A stretch of DNA of 64,000 nucleotides from Lithospermum erythrorhizon (taxonomy: Eukaryota; Streptophyta; Magnoliopsida; Boraginales; Boraginaceae), in the NCBI GenBank assembly GCA_019722365.1, contig JADFUC010002227.1, forward strand, positions 50,590 through 114,589. The letters are read 5' to 3'. Of this stretch, positions 12,845 through 24,638 are shown piece after piece. Position 1 is the stretch's first letter; the number at the start of each line of letters is the position of its first letter. The notes under the pieces were generated by a model. The model was given only the letters and a program-made list of their open reading frames with translations. It was not told where the DNA came from and did no database searches. The position numbers and the translations under genes are program-made.

Positions 12845-13104
12845 TGTTATAAAATTCAACATGTGAATAGTGATATTGAAATATCAATTGTAAAATAAAT
12901 AGTAATAGGGGTATTTGAATAGTATTAAAGGGGTAATTTTGTAGTATAAATACTCATCATTCCTACAAATAAATGTACACCAAAAAAGCAATTCGAAATC
13001 ATTCACTTCCATTCTCTACTTTCATCTAGTAATAAAGATAGTAATCACTAAATGCTTATTATAAATTGTCGGTTTAATTTATTAAATATTAGGATTTTAT
13101 AATA
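12845..13104 (+). repeat. Copia-1 3' LTR
   Basis: Right copy of the LTR at 2990-3239, beginning TGTTATAAAATTC and ending ATAATA, followed directly by GAAAC. The pair differs at many positions and in length (260 against 250 bp), so insertion is old. Confidence 0.9.
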
Positions 13105-13109
13105 GAAAC
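13105..13109. repeat. Target-site duplication GAAAC (right)
   Basis: Matches the left copy at 2985-2989 exactly and fixes the outer borders of Copia-1. Confidence 0.85.
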
Positions 13110-13340
13110 AAATTTTTCTTGTTTCCACTTTGTATGCATTTTCTGTATACGATTTTGAAACCGTAAACAAAAAAGATGATGTCCAAACATGTTTTTTGAT
13201 GTTGTTACGAAATTTTCAAAACAAAAACACAGAAAACACAAATAAGTGAGTTTCCAAACGTAACCTAAAATATGGTTACTTTGAGAATTCAAACTTAACA
13301 ACCTTATTTGGCTTTCTAGAAACAAGATTGTCTTTAATCA
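13110..13340. other. Possible MITE-like fragment
   Basis: A-rich sequence with repeated GAAAAC/CAAAAAC words, ending GTTTCCAAACGTAACC near 13250-13265. A related word, GTTTCCAAACACAGCC, occurs at about 14044-14059. Such words are common at ends of plant hAT-type MITEs, but no matching inverted repeat pair is clear, so this is tentative. No gene is seen. Confidence 0.3.
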
Positions 13341-13350
13341 GACTGACCCA

Positions 13351-14000
13351 ATGGCTATCAGTGCTCCCGGGCATGCTACCAAATTGGCTCTTGAATGGCT
13401 TGGAAACACTAGTCGGCTCTGCCTCGCTGCCTTGAATCAAAGGAATTCAACTGCTCAAAATGATCATCATCTCCAACTTCTTTCATCTTTCGTAAAGGCT
13501 CTACTCCGATCGCCAAAAGATATTGTCGTGGCTGTATGAAATGAGATACCAAATTTTACCTCGGTATCTCAAATGACGAGCCACCAAAATGGCCTTTGGA
13601 AACTTTTTACAAAGGAAAGAGGAAAATTATTGAAGGCAACCATCTTAGTAGAAATGATTGAGATGATCCTAGCAACGTTGACATACCTTCATCTTTCTCT
13701 TTGGTGTCTTTTGGGAAGCAATTTCTGTAACTTGTTAAGCCTTTGAAACCAAAATGCTCATCTGTATATATCATCACTGATGAATGCAATTCCTAACAAA
13801 GTATAGTTTAGGAAGTTTCAAAAGATCAAGAAAGACAGCAGTTGTAGTGATATACTTAATGATGGAGTTTTGAAGAAATGCAAAATTGTATGGTTGCCGA
13901 CTACTATTGGATGTTTTTTAAATTTAAAGGATATTTGAATTAGCAATTTCAATTCGATGTCATGTAATAGCCTTGAAAGCTACAAACATTTTCTTTTTGA
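13351..14000 (+). pseudogene. Unidentified gene-like fragment
   Basis: An ATG frame (13351-13539) encodes 62 residues with ordinary protein composition, unlike the AT-type noise around it: MAISAPGHATKLALEW then a Leu/Asn-rich stretch ending SPKDIVVAV. Protein-like text continues in other frames: DEPPKWPLETFYKGKRKIIE (about 13575-13635), VDIPSSFSLVSFGKQF (about 13677-13724), KPLKPKCSSVYIITDECN (13735-13790) and VWLPTTIGC (near 13900). These look like consecutive pieces of one protein broken by small shifts, or exons. I do not recognise the family. It lies just downstream of, and convergent with, cytochrome b561. Confidence 0.4.
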
Positions 14001-14249
14001 TTAATTGTTATGCACTATCTATCAAAAAAAAAAATATATGGTTGTGTTTCCAAACACAGCCTAAGAGATTCTAGCAGAAATATTATTCAATATGCATACT
14101 GAAAAATACAAGCTAATTAAAACTCATAGTAGACGACCTTGCCAGGATAACATTACAAATCATATTACAATATCAAATTGCGAGTTATTGTATTGTGTAG
14201 CTATAATAATGGAAAGAGTAGATAGAAATAGTACATGAACACAAGACCA

Positions 14250-16466
14250 TCATATAGCACTGTAACCATCATGAGGAGGAGGCTGAGAAACAGCTGTGAA
14301 AAATACGAAGGCCCCAAATAGCACAGCGAAAATTGCAGTGAAGTTAACCAGAAATGCCTCAGAGCCGTACTTGGCAACACCTGAATTCTCAAGGAACGTG
14401 AGCTTCTCAAGGAAGCCCAAAGCAGCAGTGCCAATAGCTAGTGCGTACACAAACATCCCCAGAAGCACATGCCATGGAAGCGAATCACGTCTCATTTCAT
14501 GGCTGCCACCAGGGTAGAAAAACACTACAAGGCCATAGATCCACTGCCGAATAAAGTGGGTGATTAACTGAATTTTTAGTTAAAAGATAGATGGGAGAAC
14601 CTATAACATTAAGAATATGTATTAAATAGTGATTATCATCTATATTTGGGTCCGTCAGATAGATTTTTTTCTTACCAGAAGTTCGAAACGAATGTTGTTA
14701 TGGTCCCCTCTTAAGTGAGGAACCAACCAAGAAATACAAATACCAATCCAAATGAATCGTTTGTAGTAAAAACATTAAAGAAATTTGCACAAGTAGTTGT
14801 TGTAAAGAGGAACAGAGAATGTCTTCAATGCAAGATGGGGGCTATTTCCATAACACAATCAAGCCTCAAATTAAAGTAAAACTGCATTTCTAGTGTTCAT
14901 ATTCAGCATATGATCTTTATTTTTTACAAATGTTATAGTAACTCTAAATTTCTAAACACTTTACATGATTACACACCTAAAGTGTACTTGTAACAAAAGC
15001 ATAGTGGAAAATATCAGAAGATTGCACCTAGCCAACACCAAAGAGCATTGCTTTAGTGAATCTTGAAACTCAGGAAACAAACTTTTCCATTGACCAGCAG
15101 AGTACCAGACAAATGAATGGTTTCTTCTCTAGGCTCTATGATGTCATGAAATAACATTGCTCAATTACAAAATTTATGCCCTCCTCAGATAGAATTGTTG
15201 GGTGAGGCAGTCAAACATATAAATATCAAGATCTACTGAAGCAAAAGGCAATTGAGAATGGCACGTTTCATCATGCTATATGCCTACATCTTATCAGCAG
15301 GAAAGAATGCCCTCTTGCAAGATTAATGAATTAAATGAAACAGAACACTTAATAATCTAGAAGATACAACCAGACAAGATTATCCAATTGTACCTGAATA
15401 CCATAGAGAACAATGACCCCCATACCAAGCCAAGAGTGTAGGCTGTATAAATTAGCAATATTGCTCTCGTTGTGATATTTGAATGCAGTGTAAATCCCAA
15501 TGCAACCAAGAATGAGTGCAGTTGCATGCAAAACTAGATGGATTAGTTTCTTCACTGGCTTCTCAAAGGGAAGTGCTTTATAGCTAATAATTGCTGTATT
15601 CCACAGAAAACAATGTTAATAGAATTCTAACTAGATAGAACACGAGTGAATTAAATCCTCAATACCACTCGAAGCAATATGTTTCAATTACCTTCTCCTC
15701 CTAGAATGATGAAACCAATAAGCATCAAAACAGGATGTATCTGGGAAAACAAAGGAGAGCGTCTAATGTAAGAATTTAATTAATGTACATTAAGGCAGTT
15801 AATCCTTTTGAAACAACCAAGTACACTTATTATAGTTTCTATATATAATGAAATACTATGAATACTTTGAAGAAACTACTGCTGCCACTTCCCCAATACA
15901 TGGTCATCAACTAAAACTTTTGAAAACATAGTCATCAACTACTACACAAATCACACGAAATTTATGCTTATTACGGAATAGTACCTAAAGGAACTAAAAT
16001 TTAAGAAACAAATTAAAAGGATCATTATGACCCCCTTTACTTGACTTTTTTGATGCGCTAAACACAACAATTTAAAGAAAAATATACTAATTGATTTTGA
16101 CATATATAATTATGAAAGAAGTAAACTACAATTTACATACCATGAGCCCATCACTATAAAAACAGTCAATCTTGTATGCAAGAAGATCTATTGGAGATAT
16201 AGATCATGTTTCTAATAATATGAAAAGATCCAGAAAAAACAAATAGAGAACTAAAACAAAATGGAATGATAAAAATAAAATGAGCAGAAAAGCAAATAGA
16301 GCTGAAATGAGAAAATACTGACATTAAAGATGAGACTTTTGTCGGGATGTTCCCAGGCTAATCCACCCCTGAAGCTTATGCACCAGACTAACACAAAGAT
16401 TGAACTAATTAAAGCTAAAGTATGTGTTACATAAGAGAAGTAGACTGGATTCACAGGTATAGCCAT
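14250..16466 (-). CDS. CYBASC1: Cytochrome b561, ascorbate-type transmembrane ferrireductase (4 exons)
   Basis: Exons, in transcript order: 16466-16323, 15740-15692, 15593-15394 and 14543-14250. They join in frame to 228 residues plus TGA. All three introns (582, 98 and 850 bp) are GT-AG. The protein matches plant cytochrome b561 CYBASC1/ACYB-2 in length, in its MA[IV]PVN start, in WCISFRGGLAW, in LYSLHSWLG and in the C-terminal YSAI. Six membrane helices are predicted. Four His sit at 50, 83, 117 and 156, the positions that bind the two b hemes, and the basic KK pair at 79-80 is present. Family role: passes electrons from cytosolic ascorbate across the tonoplast or another endomembrane to monodehydroascorbate or Fe(III). 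No stop, frameshift or lost ligand is seen. The 5' UTR and promoter are not resolved; a TTTATATTAG word about 40 bp upstream is a weak TATA candidate. Confidence 0.95.
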
Positions 16467-17417
16467 CTTCTTCCAACTCTATGTACTTCTTGATTCCACA
16501 CGCTCTAATATAAATCAACTCAAGAAAGTGTGTAGGAGCATAGATGGATTTTTTCGACCACACAAATTTATTTGGTTCTTCGATTATTAAATTCAGTGAT
16601 ATTTTCTATTCCCTGAACCGTTGATGAGAAAAAATGGGCATCTAGGTTGGGCAAATTGACCACGTTTAGGGAGGCAGACGTGGTTGGGTATACTTCTATT
16701 TGTGACCGGGACATTTTCTTTTCTACTATTGGTTAATGGCTTCGAGATTCCGTTGGTAGGTGAAATGTGGCCATCTTATAACAACTCAGATCTTTTCTTT
16801 AGTCTTTATACCTGAGCTATTCTCATCACGTGAATAATGTCGAAATTTTAAACTGCTTCGTATCCCACTTCATTATATATTTTATCTTTATTTTTAGATT
16901 TAACTTTTATTTATTTCATATATATAATTATTAAACCTATAATTACTATAATAATTAATTTTTTAATGCATTAAATAATATATCTTTTGACATGAAAATT
17001 ATTAAAATTTGACAAAATATTTTTTTGGATTTCAAAAAATCCATAATATTTTAATACAATAAATCATATATTAATTTTTAAAAACCAAAACGCACAATAT
17101 TATTCATCACTCGATAAAACAAACATACATAAAGAAAGAAGAAATGAAAAGGGGTGTAAAAAACTCAAAATTTTGGTGTTAGATAAAGCATGGCTTGCAA
17201 GACACATTTATGATCACCGTAAAATAAAAAGTAATGGTATCTTCTTTTTCTTAATTATTGTGCAAAAAATGATTTGAAAATGAAGAGTGTAGACTGTGAA
17301 AATTTATTAAAAAATTAATTAAATTGATGAAGACGAATTAATCAAATTAATTAAAAATCGAGCCATTAAAAAATGTCACGTAGCAAATTAACGTTCAATT
17401 AAATACTAGAATTGAAG
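16467..17417. other. Upstream region of cytochrome b561 / AT-rich spacer
   Basis: Separates the gene start from the S1 LTR. The first ~400 bp are of mixed composition and should hold the promoter. The part from 16840 to 17400 is AT-rich and without recognisable element ends. The retrotransposon begins only 951 bp upstream of the start codon. Confidence 0.5.
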
Positions 17418-18757
17418 TGTTGAATAATGGAAGTTCGATTCGAAACCTATTTTTGAAGATAACAAATTGTTTAATCGAACTAATCCCGTTTTAGAGTGAG
17501 CGTATTCGGGTTTATTCCTAAATAGAAGTTCAGAGTGCTAAAATTGTTGATCGAGAGTTCGGGCTCGTTGATGGAGTCGAACAAGCATGAAACCTTTGAG
17601 AGCTCGTGTTAACTGCTTTTTTATAGGCGTTTGTAAGGGAAGCTCTTTTTTAAGTATTTTGTCATTTTAAATTTGTGGTATAGACTTTTGCCATTTAAAC
17701 TTAATTGTGTTTGAAAAAGCGAAGGTCGTAGTTCAAATCTTAAGTATAGATTGATTCGTAGTTAAGTGCAAATGCGAATATTTGTGGCGGCATTTCGTTT
17801 AGAATTGGCTTGAAGCGATCGTTATTTTGGAAATTGACAACATGAACCGTGAGACCCGCTTTTGAGGAGAATTAGAGGTCGCGATAATCGAGACCGGCCC
17901 GAGACCCGTATGCCGATAGAGATTAAGATGATCGAGAGACCTACTGGACACCGATAAGATACACGAGCGGGCTTATAGCCGTTGCCTGATCCGTCGAAAT
18001 TCGTGAGACCCACGCAGTGATGGGGTCGATGCGGAGCAACTTTTCGACTCAAAATTTATTAACGTATATAAACCTCTTTGCAAAACCTAAACAACTTTTG
18101 CGACTATTTTGAAACCTAATTTACGAGCATTTATTTCTTTGGTAAAACCAAAAGGTAAAGTATAACTCTCGCGTTTATTCTTGCGTAATCCTTATTGAGA
18201 GTTTCCTAGTTGTGTGACAATTCATTCTTTCTCGAACATTTATTGTTTTGGTGAAATCCTTATTAATAGGAGCGTAGGGTTCTTATTAGGTTGAGTAGTG
18301 CTTTGAAATCACAGAGTGTGTTCTTGGGTTTGATCTAGAGTTGATTAGGGAGTTGAAATCCTTAGCGTAGCTTGGGTCATTTAGTGTAAGGCTAAGTGTT
18401 TGATAATAGGCTTGAGAGAAGTTGCTTGTGTGTAATCGACATTCTTGGCTAGTCATCTTTGCCCAAAATCAATTTGGAAAGCCACGGTCGGCGATGGGGA
18501 ACGAGCTTCGTAATATCTTGTATTGTATTTATTTCTTCGCTACTTCTTTACTTTAAGTCATCATTATATTATTACTAATCATCTTATTGTTTTATTGTTG
18601 ACTAATCATTCTCGAGCTTAGGTTATCGGGTTATCACATTAGAACTTATTCTTATTATTTTGTAATTCCGCATTGTTAAATTAAAACTCAAAAAAGGGAA
18701 TAATTTAACGTAAAACCTTATTCACCCCCCCCTCTAAGGTTGAATCTGAAATTTATG
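17418..18757 (+). repeat. S1 5' LTR
   Basis: Starts TGTTGAATAATGG and aligns with 26483-27836: shared TTTTGAAGATAACAAATTG, GGTTTATTCCTAAATA, a GAGACC-rich block (17850-18010), TATA box, AACCTAAACAACTTTTGC leader, and a C-run end (18725-18733). The end is placed just before the primer site. Confidence 0.85.
18065..18072 (+). promoter_or_regulatory. S1 5' LTR TATA box
   Basis: TATATAAA, directly after the GAGACC-rich part of the LTR and before the A/C-rich leader; the equivalent position in the 3' LTR also has TATATAA (27127-27133). Confidence 0.7.
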
Positions 18758-18770
18758 ATTAGTATCGGAG
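18758..18770 (+). promoter_or_regulatory. S1 primer-binding site
   Basis: ATTAGTATCGGAG resembles ATTGGTATCAGAG, complementary to initiator-Met tRNA, and adjoins the LTR. Confidence 0.7.
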
Positions 18771-18899
18771 GCTGCGTGTTCCTACGTAATTAAAACCCCA
18801 AAATCTTGTAGAAAAGATCATGGGTAATGCTTGAGGAATATTGGTAGCTCGGGGAACTTTTTTGTGTTGAAGGTAGGTCGAGTCGAGGCCGCGTTGCTT

Positions 18900-20040
18900 G
18901 GCCGGATCAAACTATGATTATTAGTGCAGCAGCGTTCAAGTATCATGTGCAAGCATCGACTACAAATTATGGAGAATAATCATCGAGGTCCGCTCGTTTC
19001 CAATGAGTGATATCAAATTAACGAGCCGGGCTCATGGGAATTTGACAAAGTGGAAGAGGCCAACATATAAGAAGAATTGAAACGCCTTGATAGAAATTCA
19101 ATGGAGGATGTGGATAAAGAAGAGGATGGAGTACTAAGGGATGAGGAACTCAAAGGTGGAGTTAAATTCGAGGCCATCCATGTTCTCCACCTGTCTGATA
19201 TTGTATGGAAGAATATACTCGAGTTAAGAGAGGATGCAGAGTGACCCAGGAAATATGGACTTATTAGAAACCGCTCACTGGTTCTAGTCAAGTGAAAACC
19301 ACAGTCCAGAGCTTTTGACAAGGGAATATCAAACCTTGAAATTTATCCGGGAGAGTCCATGAAGATAGCCATCAAAGGTTGATACCATTGTAAACAACGG
19401 ATTCTCTCTGAGGAAGACTTTCTCCTTGGAAAGAAGTAAATGGAAGAATCATAGAAGCCGTCAATCCGAGTTGGCCAAAGGTTTGTCGCGATCAATGAAG
19501 CCAAAGATATCAGATTCTTCCCCTCAAGAGCTCATTGATTACATGAAAGCCGAAGAGAGTCGTAGCAAGAACAGGCTCGAAATAAGGGACAGAAGAAAGT
19601 GGCTCTTGTAGAGGCCAAAGTACAAAATTCTGAGAAGCGAGTGATGAAGATGATGAAGATATGGCCATGCTAGCTAGAGACTTCAAAAGGTTTCTCAAGT
19701 TCAAAAAGAGCAGCAATGATCATGGTCATAAAAGGCTTCAAGAATGTAATGTCGCGAAAGGAAATGCAGCGAGACAAGGGGAGGAAAATCAAAGGAGATC
19801 GCGTGCTTTGAATGTAGCAAGCCGGACATTTCAAGGCGGATTGCCCGCGTCTAGCCAAAGAGGTCCCCAGCAAGAAAACTGCTGACAAAGCCACTTGGGA
19901 TGGCCGAATCAGGAGCGAGTCCGACTCGAAGTGGAAACTTGCAGCGTGGTGATAAATACCGTAGCCACAGACTCAATGGAGGTACCTCTTATATTTCTCC
20001 TCGGATGATGACATAAAGCTGGTGATGAAATCAGTAGTGA
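18900..20040 (+). pseudogene. S1 gag remnant
   Basis: Broken plus-strand frames with Sirevirus-Gag-like text. The capsid part has DIVWKNILEL and SRAFDKGISNLEI; a Lys/Glu-rich linker lies near 19430-19760. The zinc knuckle is at about 19800-19850, where one reads CFE then, after a shift, GHFKADCPRLAKEVPSKK, followed by KATWD and a Ser/Asp-rich tail. The knuckle is split by at least one frameshift, so it cannot fold as read. Opposing minus-strand ORFs (19013-19321, 19510-19894) are shadows. Confidence 0.75.
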
Positions 20041-20639
20041 TTTTGACGAGCTAAGCAACAATTATAGCGAGTTATTAGAAAGCTTTGAAAAATTGTAAAA
20101 GGAGCCAAAGAACTTTCAAAAACTAATAAAAGCTTGCTCGCGAAAACAACTCTGCTTGAGAATGAAGTTTCTTTGTTAAGCTTGATTCAATTTGAAAAAT
20201 AGCCGGTTTTCTTGAAAATTGGAGCTTAAACAAAATCTTAAAAGATTGAGTTGGAAAATGTTGAACTGAAATCTCTCAACTCGCGCACATTGAGAACAAA
20301 GCAAGTTAAATGAAATTCTTGAGGCTCAGCGTTGTCAACCAACAAAAAAGGGGTTAGGCTATTCAAGCATTAACTCATCCCATTTTCCCAATGTCGACTT
20401 AAATCATCGGTATTAAATTAAGTAAGACCGCATTTCACTTGCCTTTTATTGTGAAAAAGGAAATCATAAGTCTTCAAAATGTCAGGTACAAAGGTTAGTG
20501 AATGGGCACGCTTATGTCCCAGTCTACATGACTTTAAATGGATCGTAAGAAAATCCATCCTCACTGTAACCAGGACCCAAATCACATTGGGTACCTCGAA
20601 TGAGAAAGTGAAATTTGTGTTGTAGGAGGGCCGCTCTGT

Positions 20640-23600
20640 AAGAAAGAAAACATTTGGATGGTGGATAGCGGATGTTGAGGCATATGACGGGAGATCTTCA
20701 GCTCTTTTAAAGCTTGGAAGCAGGCGGTTGGAAAGCGTAAAGGATTCGCTGAGCTCATGAAACGCCAAAATCCTAGGTAAGGATGTATTGGTAAGAAAGG
20801 TTGTTTTAATTAAAATACTTTTTACTTGTTGATGGCGTGAAGTTTAATTTGCTAAGTGTAGACGATTGTGTGAAAATGATTATGAAGTTAAGTTTCAAAA
20901 CACCAAAGTGTATTATTTCCAAAATACTTCATCTTCATTTGTTGTACATGGTTATCGATCGAATAATGTGTATTATATTAATTTTGATTAGGTTAGGCGA
21001 GTAATATTTGCATGAATGTGGTATATGATGACGTGAGTTTGTGGCGTCGGCGGTTGGGCCGTACTAGTATTGAAATGTTATCTAAATTGCATAAAAACTC
21101 ATTAGGAGGCCTACCTAATCTCTCATATAAAAGGTTAAACTTTGCGTGCATGTCAACTCGGTAAAATGTAAATCGTCGTTTAAGCCTTTAAAATGCTTGT
21201 TTCGTCGAGCCGTGTGCTTGATTTGCCTACGTATGGACTTGTTTGGTGAGATGGATATTGAGAGTTTAGGTGGCTAAATATGTTTTTGTTATTGTGGGCC
21301 GATTACTCGAGGTTTGCCCAGGTAATTGGCCTTGCTAAAGTGATGCGTTTAAAGAGTTTGCTAAGTTGTGTAGAAAGGTCATGAGCGAAAGGATTCAAAA
21401 TCGAGGCCATAAGGAGGAGCGTCAGGAGTGAGTTAGAAAATAGGGAGTTCGATGTGTTTGTAGAGTATGGAATCAACACAACTTTTCGGCACGAGACACC
21501 CCGACAAAATGGAGTGGGCGAAAGAATAGGACTATTCAAGAAATGAGTCGCACCGTGTTGAATGAGCCTGGCTTGCCAAAGTGACTTGGGGACATGCCGT
21601 GGACACGCGTATACGCCCGTCGCGGGTATTTCTAAGACCTATTCTTGATAAGACTCCTTACGAGCTTTGGTATGGTAAGATCCCTCGTATTGATTACTTT
21701 AAAGTTTTTGGATGTAAATGCTATATTCTAAACACCAAAGATAGATTGGGTAAATTTGGCCTTTAAATCTAATGAGGCAATCTTTCTTAGTTATTCTAAA
21801 AGCAGTAAGGCATATATCATCTACAATAAAAGGATCAATGTGTGCAAGAATCTATTAAATGTGCTTTGATGAATCTAATCAAGTTTGGTGAGAAAGTTGT
21901 ATTAGATGAGGATGATTCATTAGGTGTTAAATGTGGATGGGAATTCTCAAAGAATTGATGAGCCTCGAAACGGCGTCGAGCGAGGAAGCATCGGTGTAGA
22001 GCAAACTAATAATCATCGTGACCCTTGAGATGTGGATGATTATCTCCATTGAGGCGGACCTGCGAAGATCTTCTAGGGAGACGAGAATCATCAAGAATCA
22101 TCCCCGGATCTCATTCTTGGTGATATCTCAAAGGGAGGTAACTACTCGATCCTCTACAAATAATGTTTGTCTGTGCTTTTGTATCTCAAGTAGTGCCTCT
22201 TAATATTATTAAACAAGCTCTAGAAGATCCGGTTAGTTTATACATGCAAAAGAACTTGAACAATTTGAAAGATACAAAGTTTGGCATTTAGTTGAAAAAC
22301 CTTTTGAGAAGTAAAACCATTATTGGGACTAAATGGGTTTTAGAAATAAACTTAATGGCTTAGGTGTTGTTTGGTAAATAAAAAGTAAATGCTTTGTTGT
22401 TCAAGGTTATGTCAAATCGAAGAAGTCGATTTGATGAAACTTTTGCTCCGATTAGCTAGGTTGGAATCCATTAAGTATTATTCTAGCCTTATTTAGTCAC
22501 ATGGATTTCAAAGCTACGCGAATGGATGTCAAAAGCGTTTAAATGGTTTTCTTGGATGAGGAAGTTTTGTAAAACAACCTCGGGTTTTTGATGATCCTAG
22601 CTATCCTCATCACGTTTCAAACTAGATAAAAAGCACTTTACGGTTTAAAACAAGCACCTAGAGCTTGGTATGAGAGGTTAAGCACACATTTAGTTGCGAG
22701 ATATAAGGTTCGAAGGGAAAGCTTGATTCCGCGCTTTTCATGGAAACCAAGAGCAAACATCTCGTAGTAGTTCAAATTTATGTCGATGATATTATTTTCG
22801 GTTCTACTAATGATTCGTTGTGTGAGGAATTTGCTAAAATGATGACAAGTGAGTTCGAGATGAGCATGATGGGAGAATTGAATTTCTTCCTCGGACTCCA
22901 AGTGAAGCAAATGGTTGACGGCATATTCATAAGCCAAAGCAAGTTCTCGAAAGAACTCATAAAGAAATTCGGGATGGAAGATGCAAAGGTGATCGGAGCT
23001 CCGTATAGAGCATCAACCAAGCTAGGCAGGACGAGCTGAGGTACTAGTGTCGATGAGACAAAATATCGAGGGAGGTATGATTGGTAGCCTTAACATGCTG
23101 GCTTGGGCCGATATTATGTTTACCCCGATGTGTTTATTATTGCTTTCGTTTTCAAGCATGTCCCAAAGTCTCATCTTAAAGCGGTTAAAGGATCGCCCGG
23201 TGCGTGAAAGGGACAATTGACTATAGGCTTTGGTATCCGATGAAGCGAGAGCTTTGAACTTGTAGGATACTCGGATGCGGTTACAGGATCTTGGCGCTTG
23301 ATAGGAAGAGTACAAGTGGGACATGTCACTTCTTAGGACATAGCCTGCCTCATGAGGGTCTAGCAAAGAAGCAAAATAGTGTTGCATTGTCAGCCCCAGC
23401 GGAGGCCGAATATGTGGCGGTCGGGAATTGTGTTGCTTTCGAAGTGCTTTGGATGAAACAAACCTTGGAGGATTTCGGGATCAAATAGCAACAAAGTTCC
23501 GGTGTTATGTGACAACACAAGTGCCATAAATATTGCCAGAATCGGTCTGGCGCTCGAGGACCAAGCGCATTGAAATTCGTCATCAACTTCATCGGGACCA

Positions 23601-23722
23601 TGTGCAAAAAGGAAACATTGATCTGAGAGTTAGAGTAGGGACAAATGGTCAACTTGCGGACATCTTCACCCAGCGAGCAGCTACCGGAGGATCAGATTTA
23701 ACCGTATTAGGCGTGAGCTGAG
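20640..23722 (+). pseudogene. S1 pol: protease, integrase, reverse transcriptase, RNase H
   Basis: In order: protease active site WMVDSGC (20655-20675, catalytic Asp kept); GAG-pre-integrase W.RRLG.TSIEMLSKLHK (about 21040-21090, first His replaced by Arg); integrase core with NFSARDTP, NRTIQEMSRTVLNE and TPYELWYGK up to 21766; linker DLILGDISKG (22108-22137); RT with MQKELEQF, ALYGLKQAPRAWYERL (22633-22680), YVDDIIFGSTND (catalytic YVDD intact), then LGLQVKQ; RNase H with DRKSTSGTCHFLGHS, SVALSAPAEAEYVAVGNC and the C-terminal HVQKG...QLADIFTQ. The reading frame changes many times although the residues are well kept, so it is not translatable as one polyprotein. Confidence 0.9.
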
Positions 23723-24638
23723 GATGTGATCTTTCTAGTAAGTAATTTTATCTTATCGTACCATCTTGCGTCTTGTATGTTGTTGCGTGCTACGTGCTTA
23801 AAATTATGTCTATATTATATTGGGATGATAGGCAAATGATGAAATTGTCCAAAATGGTTGTGGATTGGATTGGTTGAGGTTGCTAAGTGGATACTCGGGG
23901 ATTATGATTGCGTGTCGTTGTTGAAGATATTGGTGATTTAGGATGTTGGTTGTTCTTTGATTGGATGTGCTTCGGGTTTGGCGCTAGAGTCTATTTGTGG
24001 GGATTTGCTTGATGGGTGATTTGTGAGCTTGTGGATGTATGAATGGTCTTTTGTGTGTGTGGGATGAGGGCCAGCCGTGACCCCGAGGTCGATGAGGTCG
24101 ATCAAGTGGATGAGGGACCCGATGCACGGCCGTGAGACCCTGGCCGAGACCGAAGTACTCGATGGTCTCGAACAAAAACATCTCGATTACGATCGGACCC
24201 CATTGAGACCCCCCCTGCCGAATGGGTCAGATGGGGAGTGTTAAAGAATTTGCCCCGTATTGTCATCGAGACCCCATCGAGACCCCCCTGCTCTCGATGA
24301 GGTCTCGGGCAAAGGCCCCAGATACGTCGGACCCATCGGGGCCCCTCTCGAATGGGTCTCGATGGCGGTTATAACCACCATTAAAACTGCCTCATCGGGG
24401 CCTGTCGGAGACCCACAGAGTCTCGAATGGGTCTCGATGAACTCGATCCCCATATATACCATTTAAGTAGTTTTCATAGTTTGACCACAATTCCAAAAAT
24501 TTCCAACCTAATTCACTAAATCATTCAGCATTTCCTTCACAAATTCGTAAAAATTCACAAATTCTACAATTTAAAATTACTCGTTGCCTTTCTTTTAGCG
24601 AGCTCCGATTCCCACTTTATTCAAATTTCTCACAAAAA
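23723..24638 (+). promoter_or_regulatory. S1 post-pol spacer with LTR-like promoter module
   Basis: From about 24060 the spacer is packed with GAGACCC and TCTCGATG words (TCTCGAATGGGTCTCGATG occurs twice, about 75 bp apart). A TATA-like box (CATATATACC, 24451-24460) and an A/C-rich leader containing CCTAATTCACTAAATCATTC follow. The 5' LTR has the same order: GAGACC-rich block, TATATAAA, and a leader with CCTAATTTACGAGCATT. I infer an LTR-like promoter for the next ORF. ORFs on both strands here come from the repeats. Confidence 0.5.

Larger units (their letters stand above)
2990..13104 (+). mobile_element. Ty1/copia retrotransposon Copia-1, decayed, with two nested insertions
   Basis: The element is bounded by 250/260-bp LTRs and a perfect GAAAC duplication. 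Inside, in copia order on the plus strand, are a primer-binding site, gag with a CCHC knuckle, protease, integrase, reverse transcriptase and RNase H. Every domain carries frameshifts and stops. Pol is interrupted twice: the integrase is cut at about 6612-6626 by a poly(A)-ended retroposon, and the integrase/RT linker is cut at 8245 by solo-LTR-like element A. In both cases the protein resumes at the matching residue on the far side. Without the inserts the element is about 6.5 kb. It cannot move unaided. Confidence 0.9.

Noticed and set aside
24241..24466. Overlapping ORFs on both strands rich in Pro/Gly/Ser
   Set aside because: Produced by repeated GAGACCC/TCTCGATG words; better explained as a regulatory repeat block.
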